Below are positions 11,710-20,889 of a stretch of DNA of 64,000 nucleotides, in pieces. How positions within the stretch are numbered: the first letter of the stretch is position 1; the number at the start of each line of letters is the position of its first letter. Both the position numbers and the translations under genes were made by a program. The notes beneath the pieces were generated by a model. It saw only the letters and a list, made by a program, of their open reading frames with translations, made no database searches and was not told the origin of the DNA. This DNA is from Craterostigma plantagineum. Its lineage: Eukaryota > Streptophyta > Magnoliopsida > Lamiales > Linderniaceae. The stretch spans positions 16,121,501 to 16,185,500 of the forward strand of contig JAPQWV010000017.1 in NCBI GenBank assembly GCA_027422505.1, written 5' to 3'.

Positions 11710-12945
11710 TCACATGTTAAAGTTAATAAACTCTTTTAAATAATTACCTTTCGAATATGGTATTAAAAATATATTCAACCAATACTTAGGAAATTCAATG
11801 ACTTAGGTGATCAGTTAATTTAGATAGCGTAGTGACGTAATGATTTCTGTGCTAAGGTTGACAACTAGGAATTTTGCTGATCCAGTAGCAATAAATCGAC
11901 GGACGCCAGGTAAGTAGAAATTCACCTACGACACATAATATGCTTGTTTGTGCCTAACTTATGTGACTATGTGATTCAGTGCCTACGTGCTTATGTGAAT
12001 TATATGTGTGACGTGATTGTTATGATTACGATAAGCATTATGGCATGCACTATGCATTTCACGAGCATGCACGATCATATGTGGGGGTGTGCGAGACAAG
12101 TATGCATATTATAAATCGCTTGAAAGCGAATGATACTTGCCGATATGGACATTTGTTGTCGGCTCACAGTTGAGTCAGGGCTAACTAGTATAACACCAGG
12201 GCGGCGTTGAGCGTCGTCGTACATATATATATTTGGGCAATGCCTGTGGCGGTAGGGGGCGATCTGGATGGTGCGACCTGAGGGTATAAGCGACACAAGG
12301 TGGAACCCTGGTGTAGGCAACCTCAGCGTGGGCTACTAGCGTGAGCGACCGCCGGGCAGTCGGGGACGACCGGGTACATATGGCGACCTAGGGGAACGAT
12401 GTGCATCATAGGGTATGGCCATCCGGCGTAGACCGCTGTCGTATTTGTCATTGATGGACGTGAGCTCATTGTGGTGCATAATAAGATTAGCCGAGGGTCC
12501 TGAGTGAAAAGAGTATGAGTATTAAGTGCATTGGTGTGGATTGCCTTTGCGAGGGTTGACACGTACATATCATGCATAATTTCTGCTTACTGAGCCACGA
12601 CGGCTCATCCGTTACATTATGTGTTGTAGGTGCCAGCAACCACGGTACATGATTGCTTTGAAGGCAAGGCCTATCTTTTGAAGCTTTCAGGTGCTTTTGG
12701 GGTGGGAGTGTGTGCATGGATGACGACCTGTGAGGCCAGGCATATAGGATTCTTTTGCTGCGTAATTAGATCCACTTCCATGTAATTAAGATTTGGAAAT
12801 GTGATCTTGTCATGTACAAACGATCTCCTTTATATAAAAGGAAATAAAAAATTTTATACGCAATTGCAGTGTTTTTCCCAATTCCAACTCGTTAGGCACG
12901 TAAGATAACGTTGAGTAGGTTCGGGTCGTGACTTCTACGGTACCT
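11710..12945 (+). other. LTR-like non-coding tract, perhaps a solo gypsy LTR
   Basis: Neither strand has a supportable gene; the short minus-strand frames at 12075-12717 lack domains. The composition differs from the AT-rich flanks: runs of GTGACTATGTG-like words near 11950-12050 and a GC-richer block at 12120-12720. The tract ends near GTTCGGGTCGTGAC at 12920-12933, a phrase common near the end of plant chromovirus LTRs. I could not fix both ends or a target duplication. The TTCGCGAA array upstream might belong to the same unit. Confidence 0.3.
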
Positions 12946-13746
12946 AAATGTGTGATATGATGTACCTTGCGGCGGGCAGGTACCAATGTACAAAAAATTT
13001 ATTCTGATAGGTACCTGCATATAAAAAATAGTGACAATGTACTGAATTTGCTAAATTTTTGGGTATTTTTATGTAAAATCCCCATATTAAGGTTCAAAAT
13101 GTTAGTAATATAATTTTCGAATTTAATAAATTGGATCCCATGAGGAAGTGGAAAGAACGACTTGCAGGTGAGAGAAAAATCGGGAATCTACTCCAATCAA
13201 TTCTACACTCAATGTGTGCTATACAAATGTATACTAAAAATATAGTAAAAATTGAAATACACAATATAATATGGTGGGTCGTTTTCTTTTGATGTAATAT
13301 TATTGTCTTAATTAATTTAAATTGACAAACCAAAATTTGACAGTACTCTTTGCAATGCGGGAAGAATATATAATAACTATTAACTTATGCACACTCAAAT
13401 ACGTCTGCCATTTAAATAAATATTTTTTTATTAAATTTATTATTTCATAGAAATCATAATTTAAATTTAATTTGTATGTTATAAATATGTAAAAGGAAAA
13501 ATTGATTTATTATAAATTTAAATTAGGATAGTAATTAACGAAAAATAGTAATTAAATAAAATAGTTAAACTAAATATGTAACTAAAGGGAGTTAGTGATT
13601 TTTAATTTTACTAATTAATTTTTTTCAATTTAATTGACAGACCATTTGACGGTTTATCCTAGCCCCTCACCCTTTATATAATAGAATAGATAAATTTAGT
13701 TTAACTTAAAATAGCTCATGGAAATTATAATTAAAATTTACGTGTA

Positions 13747-13778
<32 letters not shown>

Positions 13779-14156
13779 AATTATGAAATTAAAGGTATAA
13801 GAATTAACTAAAAATGATAACTAACTAAACATCTACACGATTTTATTAAGGGTCAGAGCTTGATATAAACCGTCAATTACTCTGAAAACCACCCACCTTT
13901 AATTACTATTTTTTAGTTAATTACTATGTTAGCTTTAATTTTATAATATTTATAGCATACACATTGAGTGTGCAAGAATTGCTAGTAGTGGTTAAAAAAT
14001 AGTGAGTGATTTCTAAATTTATTGTTAATTTTTCTGTGAAATTGACAGAACAGTTTATAGCCACCTCTTTTACTTACTAAAATAGAATAGATAGATGTAT
14101 ACTTATATTGGCAATTTGGCACACATGGCAATTTTATATTTGCCTCAACTCGTTAG
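12946..14156. other. AT-rich non-coding region
   Basis: Very AT-rich intergenic DNA with no convincing ORF. It includes a (TA)n tract at 13745-13778. Confidence 0.5.
13745..13778. repeat. (TA)n microsatellite
   Basis: A run of alternating TA about 34 bp long, interrupted once near its start. Confidence 0.9.
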
Positions 14157-14676
14157 CAAGGTTTTAAAACCGGGTTTCCGAACCGGACCTAAAATTTTAG
14201 TGGTTTAAGGTTTAATGGTTTAACCAGTATAAATCGGAGTCAAACCGGTGTTCCTAAATATATAATATTATGTTATCAATCAAATAAAAAATATTGGAGG
14301 ATTAAAAACTAGTTATAAAGTGGACTGTCATAAATTAATTGATAAAGTAGGGGGTCAAAAATTAAATAAACATAAAGTAGGTTGGGAAATAAGAAATTGA
14401 TTGTAAATAAAGTACCAAAAAAATAATTTAAATAATGTCCATAGGATGATTGAATCCATGACCTTTAAAAACAAAGTCCAACACATAAACCATTGGGCGA
14501 CACCATTTTATACAACCTTTACCCCTATTTTGTAAATTTATTAGAATTTCGTTTTTTTTTATTTTTTACTTTTTTAATTAATTTTGAACCGGACCGAAAT
14601 CTGACCGGATTTCGGCCGGTTCGCCAGTTTCCGGCTTGAACCGGCAGGTCCGGTCCAATTTTAAAAACCATGCTTG
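14157..14676. mobile_element. Possible inverted-repeat (MITE-like) element with ACCGG-rich ends
   Basis: The left end reads CAAGGTTTTAAAACCGG and the right end reads, in reverse complement, CAAGCATGGTTTTTAAAATTGG. Both inner flanks are rich in AACCGG/CCGGTT words, while the middle is AT-rich with no gene. This is the layout of a small DNA transposon, but I found no clear target duplication, so the exact borders and class are uncertain. Confidence 0.45.
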
Positions 14677-15595
14677 TGAGATCAGATTCGAACATGTCGC
14701 AATAAATTTCATACGTAATACAATTAATGATAGCTACCTTATGGGATATAATAGACTTCACGAGAAATATAGCGATACATTTAATAAATTATCATGGTTG
14801 GATTTGAGTGCATGGACACCATGAATTAATACATTTTAAATTATATGTTTGAAGTGGCAAAACATTAGTACCCGATGTATTTTTACGACATGAAAAGAAT
14901 GGCGACGTTGAGTAGTGGAATACGAATAAGAAATAGAAAAAATTTAATACTTGGAAAATCCGCATTCATTGTTGCTCGAAAAGGATAGTTAAAAGCAAAT
15001 TTATATGGGATATAAAGGATCGTAACTCCCAAATAATTTATATTAAATGATATTTATTGTGAACATAAAGGATAGTGGCTCCCAAATAATTTTATTAAAT
15101 GATATGTTCTGTGTCATTTCGTTAATTTTTTCCTAATGAATCATCATGTCAATTGAAGTTTATACAATCACTGTTATTCTTGTTTGAAGGATATTCACTT
15201 TAAGAAATTCCAATTTTGCAATTGAAAATGAAGAAATACGAACAATTTTGCAATTGAATTAAACACTGAAAAACAAAATCTTTACACCAACTGACGGAAC
15301 ACGAATCTTAATTCATGAAAGAAACGAGGACGTGATTATAGCTTTCATAAACTAATTAAAGGACCATTCGTTAATATAAATTGCAATTTGATGCTTTTAA
15401 ATTTTTCCGCTTTTTCTTCATGTTGTCCGTTAAGTTTTTCATGTGTCGTCTTTGTGTTGAATCGACGGTTCTTTTCTTCGTTTTCTTTTGTTTTCTCTTT
15501 GCATCACAACGTCGCTTCTTCATGGTGATCGTAGTTTCGCGATTTACTCTATAATTTTTATTAGAATTTGTTGCCATTATTGCGTGTGTGCTGGG
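14677..15595. other. Non-coding region upstream of the CPP gene
   Basis: AT-rich, with no supportable ORF. AAGGATCGTAACTCCCAAATAATTT (15017-15041 region) and a close relative near 15068-15095 form a short direct repeat. The last 200 bp presumably hold the promoter and 5' UTR of the CXC-domain gene that starts at 15596. Confidence 0.4.
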
Positions 15596-16597
15596 ATGGA
15601 AACACCGAAGAGAAGCAAGACCATTCAGATTACAGAATCTCTTGAAAAGCTTCAGGTTTGATTTTGTTCATCTATTTTATATTTCTTAGTTGTCAATAAT
15701 TATTATTTTGGGAGGGAGGGGCTTTGATTTTTCAGCCATCATTGACGATACTGTTGTTCGCTTGCCATAAATTGACGAATTTTACTTACTTGGGCTGATG
15801 GATTGAGTTGTATGTGATTTGTGTCGGTAGTTGATTATATAAGAAGCCTTATTTACTTGCAAAAGTTAATGTTTTTTAGTCATTGGCTTCTTCTTCCCAG
15901 TTACAGTTTCAGTGACTCGATTAATTTATATACTTCATTTTTGGTGCAGAGATCTCCAATCTTCGATTTCCTCGATAATCTCTCGCCAATCAAACCTGTA
16001 AAATCCTCATATGTTAGAGAATCGAACAACCCTCTGAGCCTCGCTTCATTTCCCTCTGTTTTCACGTCCCCTCACGAAAAATCTCTCAAGGATTTCAATT
16101 CTTCCCAAAGGTATCGTATAGCACGCTTCTTCAGCCCTCTCTCACTTGGTTTGAAATTGTATATCATATATATGATATGTGTTTGTGTCTAAAACCTTGG
16201 TTTCTCTTTCAGACATCATTTTACCGATCTGTTGTTTTTATTTTTATGTATACGTGAGGTCGAATGAGGAGAGAGAGCAGAAACAAAAATCTTTTTCTCA
16301 CAAAAGAACGAAGCTCAACTTCGTTACTATTTTCTCATGCAAGCAACGTGGTTTTTCCACTAAGCTTTTTTCTATCTTCTCTTACTCACACTAAACTCAC
16401 GTTACATGCTTCTCTATATAATATTTTTGGCTCACTCCCCCACTCTCTTACATGCGTCTCTATGCTTATTTATAGTGCTAAACAATCACTTCAAAACAAC
16501 ACAAAGAAAAGTCTAAGTTGCTTTATTTTTTTCTTAGATCCGATCTTGATTTGTAGTATTTTTCTTCATTCGCTTGCAAACTTTCCGGCGCAGTATA

Positions 16598-16951
16598 TGT
16601 TAGGATCCAGTTATTGGGTTTCGCCCATATATAGTATATTAAGCCCAATACGCATTGTGGCCCATTAATATTGCATTTATATTGTAATTCATTGGCTATC
16701 AGACGTAAGCAAAATGAATTAACTATCTTCTACAACCGACTCTCGTCTCTAGCTCTCTCTATCGATCTCTGCTCTTCTTCTTCTCGATTCTCTAGTTCTT
16801 CTGTTCTTCTTCTCAGTTCTTCCTTGACTTATCTGTTCTTATTCCTTTATATTTGAAATTATCAACAAAAATAATCTATATTCTCACGCGTGCCAACTGT
16901 TCGACAAAACGCTCAAGTAGGAAACCGATCTAATTCGGCCGGGATCTTACA
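16598..16951 (+). repeat. 5' LTR of the 1.8-kb TR-GAG element
   Basis: 354 bp, no difference seen from 18055-18408. It holds a pyrimidine-rich block (CTCTCTATCGATCTCTGCTC) near the middle, likely downstream of the transcription start, and a possible TATA signal at CCCATATATAGTATATT near its start. Confidence 0.93.
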
Positions 16952-16954
16952 ACG

Positions 16955-16966
16955 TGGTATCAGAGC
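16955..16966 (+). other. Primer-binding site (tRNA-Met initiator)
   Basis: TGGTATCAGAGC, 3 bp after the LTR end, complementary to the 3' end of initiator tRNA-Met. Confidence 0.9.
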
Positions 16967-16994
16967 CGACGATTCTCGGATTTGGATTTCGTCT

Positions 16995-18008
16995 ATGGCG
17001 ATTACTTGGATGACGATTCCTCACATCATCAAGTATCCTCCCATGTTCTATGGAACGGATGCAACAGCGTGGGTAGAAACGTGCAATCAATACTTCGCAT
17101 CGACGACCCTCACTGATGTCGAGCGAATGAAGCGCGCCTGGCTCTACGTCGAAGGCGAGGCTCTCGAACTGTATAATGAGTTCTACAAAGGTAAGGCTAC
17201 TCCTACTTGGAGTGAGTTTGCCGAAGCTGTACTGAAACGTTTTGATCCCATTGAGCTAGTTCATGATGAATCTGTCCTTGTTGGTGATGAGTTTGTGCTG
17301 CCGGAAGTGGATGATGATGATGATTCGTTGGTGTTGGGTAATGAGAAACTGCAGGATGAGGTTATATTGGCCTTCACTGATGATACTATGGAATCGGATG
17401 TGCAAGTTGATGACTCGTCGCTGTTGGGTGAGATTGAATCATTTGTCGTAAGTGATGAATCTGCGTTCTGTGAAGTTGAATCGGTGTTGGTTGGTGAATC
17501 GATGTCGGTTGACGAGGATCCTTCATCGTTCGACGATATGGAGTTGACGTTGGTTGATCGAGGACGTTGGCGTATCGTCGAAGAAATGGGGCTTGTTGGG
17601 ATATTATTCATGAGTAATGACGACTTGGAGGTTGCGGATGGATTGGAGGTTGCCTTTGAAGAGCATCGTATAATTCTTGTTGATCAAAATATGTCGTTTG
17701 ATCGAGGACGGTGGGCTATCGAAAGCATGAAGGTGAACCTACCATTCAATCGAGGTAAGGCTATTGCTGCTGAAGCGTTCTGCTCCAAAGACTTCGAGAA
17801 GGTGTATGGAAGCGGTTGTGTGAAGGGAGCTCGAGTTTATGTCAAGCAGCTAGGTGTTGGGAAAGATCATAGTGAGGCGCTTGACGGGGATCGAGAGGAA
17901 GTGATTGAGGGAGGAAGCAAAGTGATAGCGCTCTTTCCTTTCGATCGTGGAAAAAGATGCATTGGCCATAGCGATGCTCGGCGATTGTCTCGAACATTAC
18001 CCCACTAA
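16995..18008 (+). CDS. Gag-like protein of the 1.8-kb TR-GAG element, acidic
   Basis: Open for 337 codons from an ATG 28 bp after the primer-binding site; the frame is also open upstream into the LTR, but this ATG is the first after it. Residues about 1-85 resemble the retrotransposon gag domain of Ty3-gypsy elements (WVETCNQYF, ERMKRAWLYVEGEALELYNEF, WSEFAEAVLKRF). The rest is strongly acidic (Asp/Glu-rich, with VDDDDDSLVLG-like runs), which is odd for an RNA-binding gag, and there is no zinc knuckle. The phrase DRGRW or F(D/N)RGK recurs at least four times towards the C-terminus, followed by basic residues. The stop lies 46 bp before the 3' LTR. The intact frame in a young element suggests the protein is used. 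Gag assignment fair, role of the acidic part unknown. Confidence 0.75.
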   Translation: MAITWMTIPHIIKYPPMFYGTDATAWVETCNQYFASTTLTDVERMKRAWLYVEGEALELYNEFYKGKATPTWSEFAEAVLKRFDPIELVHDESVLVGDEFVLPEVDDDDDSLVLGNEKLQDEVILAFTDDTMESDVQVDDSSLLGEIESFVVSDESAFCEVESVLVGESMSVDEDPSSFDDMELTLVDRGRWRIVEEMGLVGILFMSNDDLEVADGLEVAFEEHRIILVDQNMSFDRGRWAIESMKVNLPFNRGKAIAAEAFCSKDFEKVYGSGCVKGARVYVKQLGVGKDHSEALDGDREEVIEGGSKVIALFPFDRGKRCIGHSDARRLSRTLPH

Positions 18009-18054
18009 GGCTCGCACATCCTCGAGGACGAGGATGTCTTCAACGGGAGGGAAA

Positions 18055-18408
18055 TGTTAGGATCCAGTTATTGGGTTTCGCCCATATATAGTATATTAAG
18101 CCCAATACGCATTGTGGCCCATTAATATTGCATTTATATTGTAATTCATTGGCTATCAGACGTAAGCAAAATGAATTAACTATCTTCTACAACCGACTCT
18201 CGTCTCTAGCTCTCTCTATCGATCTCTGCTCTTCTTCTTCTCGATTCTCTAGTTCTTCTGTTCTTCTTCTCAGTTCTTCCTTGACTTATCTGTTCTTATT
18301 CCTTTATATTTGAAATTATCAACAAAAATAATCTATATTCTCACGCGTGCCAACTGTTCGACAAAACGCTCAAGTAGGAAACCGATCTAATTCGGCCGGG
18401 ATCTTACA
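18055..18408 (+). repeat. 3' LTR of the 1.8-kb TR-GAG element
   Basis: 354 bp, matching the 5' LTR throughout, preceded by the purine tract at about 18041-18054 and followed by the GTATA duplication. Confidence 0.93.
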
Positions 18409-18614
18409 GTATACTTTCCTTTTTTTTCTTGTGTCCTTGTGCAATTATTGGAGGGATCACGTTGCCTTCCTTTTTTTATTTATTTTTCCTTAATTTTTTT
18501 GTGGGGCTTGATTGACATTATCACCAACAAATTCCGTCCTTAATCTCAATCTTCCTTCGGTTTTTCACCCTCTTTAAACTTAACTCTTTTTCGTCTGTCG
18601 TATGTCGCGGCTCG

Positions 18615-20413
18615 TCATTTGGCATCTTTAATTTCCTTCGTTATTATCTCCATATTTGTTGTCCAGCCGTACTCGCCAGTTACTTGAAAGCTTGGTGAGT
18701 CAGCGACCTTATCGTAGACGATCATCTCTTCTACTTCCTTAGTTTCGTCGTCTAGCTTCATCTGGTCTTTAGTGATGAAGATCAACTTCCTTTTATCGTA
18801 TTTTTTCAACCGCACGACTGCATATTCGTCGATCGCATCAACCGCGTGCAAAAACTCGTAGTACTTCCTCGAGCGTTCGAAGACTAGGGATTTCTCTATG
18901 TCCTTTTCGGTTTCATAGGCCTTGTAATAAATATAGGCATGTTTTTCTTCCATCTTCGTGACGTAGCCCGTCAGGCTCGTCGGCTCATTGCCAGGATCTG
19001 GCTTGTCGAATCCTTCATACTCTTTCTCGTTAATCTCTTCCATGGTGGTGACCATGTACTGCTCCGTCTGGTTGTTCACGAGCGCATCGCTAGTAACCTC
19101 TTCTGCGATTTTTCTGCAGTTCTCATCGATCTCTTTTTCTTTCAGATTTTGGTTATCGCCCATCAGCTTAGGGACCTCCTTGGTCGTCGTCGCGATCTCG
19201 TCTTTCTTGTCCGCCTCTAATTTGCTGCCGAGCTTGGTTCGACTCCTCAAGATATTCACGTAGGTCTCGAGTTTGTTCCTCGCCTCAATCCATTCTTTTA
19301 CCTCTTTTTCTTTCTGGCGCGCTTTTTCCGTGTTAACGCGCTCCGTCTCTTTAGGGCTGACCTCATTAGGTTCTACGATCTTCTGTCTACCGACTTCTTC
19401 GCCAGTTTTTTCCATGGCCTCCGTCGTGGCTACGCCGATCGTCTCTTTCACGCCGCGCTTCTGGTTATCTCTCCGCATGGCTTCTTCATCATGCATGGTT
19501 GTCTCTTCAACTGCCTCAACGCCTTTCTCGGATACTGCTCATGTGTCTCTATGACTTTCTCGTTCGCCTCGTGGTAATAAGCTTCCTCCGACGACGTGTG
19601 CATGGCGTCGTCAATCGTGTTTTTCATCTCATCGACATTCTCGGATGTCTTCACGTCGATCTCCTCGACTTTCTCAGGTGGTTGTCGTGGCGGCGTTTCT
19701 TCGACCGCTTCCTCTTTCTCGAGCTCTCCTTCGTTTGGAACTCCTTTTTTCTTTTCTTCTTTCACGGGCTCCTCGGCCTTTGGATATGTTTCCGCCTCTT
19801 CATCATCATCGGCTTTCATCTTTGATGATTCGCCTTCTTCTTTTCTCGTCTCGGGTTTTAGTGGTGGTTTGACTTTTTCCTTTTCCACCACCGGCTCAGC
19901 GTGATCTTTATCACGCTCGCTCTCCACGACACGAGCTACCTCTTCTCGTATGGGTTCGCCCTCAACGTTCTTCTCGTCCTCCTTCGTCGTCTCAAGTTCG
20001 CCCTGTTTTTGTGGCTTAACTTGGTTGATGTAATCAGCGTCTTTGTATGCTTTCTCCAACAGATCCCAGGCTTCATTGGCTTTTCTCGTTGCGCCTATCG
20101 CTCCGAGACCGATAAAATCTAACGCCTTGTAGATGAGAAGGACCGCGAGACCATTTTCTCTGACGGCGGCTCCCAACGTCTTCCGTTGCGACTTTTTATA
20201 CTTCGTTGTATCTGGTGAATATCCATCTTCGACTATCTCCCATAAGCCTTGCGATTTGAATAGAGCTTTCATTTCGACGCTCCACCTTGCGTAGTTATTT
20301 TCGGTGAGTTGCGGGATTAACATGTGGGCAAATAATATCCGCTTCGACACCATCGGCACCATCGGCTCTATCTGCTCCATTGGCGCTGGCGACACCATCG
20401 GCTCTGATACCAT
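18615..20413 (-). pseudogene. Gag-like protein of the older TR-GAG element, one frameshift
   Basis: Two frames overlap at 19448-19496: 20413-19448 and 19496-18615. One base change in phase near there would join them into about 590 residues. The N-terminal part has the copia gag signature of DUF4219/UBN2 proteins (LTENNYARWSVEMKALFKSQGLWEIVEDGY and NEAWDLLEKAY). It is cut short and runs into a long Lys/Glu-rich region, likely disordered or coiled. A C-terminal domain of about 110 residues (TGYVTKMEEKHAYIYYKAYE, YYEFLHAVDAIDEYAVVRLK, QVTGEYGWTTNMEII) matches nothing I recognise. No zinc knuckle and no pol. The first ATG overlaps the primer-binding site, so the real start may be downstream. Confidence 0.65.
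20401..20412 (-). other. Primer-binding site (tRNA-Met initiator)
   Basis: The minus strand reads TGGTATCAGAGC, 3 bp from the 5' LTR edge at 20416. The first ATG of the gag frame shares its bases. Confidence 0.88.
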
Positions 20414-20415
20414 TT

Positions 20416-20889
20416 TGTTGTTTTTATTTTTATGTATATGTGAGGTCGAATGAGGAGAGAGAGCAGAAACAAAAATATTTTTCTCACAAAAGAACGAAGC
20501 TCTTCTTCGTTACTATTTTCTCATGCAAGCAACGTGGTTTTTCCCACTGAGCTTTTTTCTATCTTACTCACACTAAACCCACGCTACATGCTCTTCTCTA
20601 TATAATATTTTTGGCTCACTCCCCCACTCTCTTACATGCGTCTATATGCTTATTTATAGTGCTAAACAATCACTAAAACAAACAAAGAAAAGTCTAAGTT
20701 GCTTTATTTTTTCTTAGATCCGATCTTGATTTGTAGTATTTTTCTTCATTCGCATGCAAACTTTCCGGCGCAGTATACTTTCCTTTTTTTTCTTGTGTCC
20801 TTGTGCAATTATTGGAGGGATCACGTTGCCTTCCTTTTTTTATTTATTTTCCTTAATTTTCCTTGTGGGGCTTGAGATTATCACCAACA
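20416..20889 (-). repeat. 5' LTR of the older TR-GAG element
   Basis: 474 bp, homologous to 16230-18529 without the nested insertion, with scattered substitutions and small indels. Confidence 0.9.

Larger units (their letters stand above)
16598..18408 (+). mobile_element. Young 1.8-kb gag-only LTR retrotransposon (TR-GAG), nested
   Basis: Two 354-bp LTRs (16598-16951 and 18055-18408) that I read as identical are flanked by a perfect 5-bp duplication GTATA (16593-16597 and 18409-18413). The LTRs start TGTTAGG and end CTTACA. A tRNA-Met primer-binding site lies 3 bp after the 5' LTR and a purine tract (GGGAGGGAAA) abuts the 3' LTR. The only ORF is a gag of 337 residues with no pol. Intact structure plus identical LTRs means very recent movement, so pol must have been supplied by another element. 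Confidence 0.93.
16230..18529 (-). repeat. 3' LTR of the gag-only element, split by a younger element
   Basis: The LTR is in two parts, 16230-16597 and 18414-18529 (about 484 bp). The 1811-bp element and its GTATA duplication lie between them. It aligns along its whole length with 20416-20889. Confidence 0.88.
16230..20889 (-). mobile_element. Gag-only LTR retrotransposon (TR-GAG) inserted in CPP exon 3
   Basis: LTRs at 16230-18529 (itself interrupted) and 20416-20889 share the whole sequence from TGTTGTTTTTATT to ATCACCAACA. A tRNA-Met primer-binding site lies at 20401-20412 on the minus strand. The interior encodes only a copia-type gag-like protein; there is no protease, integrase or RT. 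This is the structure of a non-autonomous TR-GAG element. The 5-bp target duplication is reduced to one shared C (16229 and 20890). The LTRs show many differences including small indels, so the insertion is older than the element nested in it. Without the nest it is about 2.84 kb. Confidence 0.85.

Noticed and set aside
12075..12717. Three overlapping minus-strand ORFs of 76-84 codons
   Set aside because: No domain, no conserved start context, biased composition; they look like chance frames in an LTR-like tract.
15821..16192. Stand-alone 123-codon ORF
   Set aside because: Only 15950-16110 is coding; the flanks are introns of the CPP gene with good splice sites at both ends.
17261..17611. 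116-codon Ser/Thr/Asn-rich ORF on the minus strand
   Set aside because: It is the antisense shadow of the acidic gag frame of the young TR-GAG element.
19596..19904. Ser/Phe-rich ORFs on the plus strand
   Set aside because: Antisense shadows of the Lys/Glu-rich gag of the older TR-GAG element.
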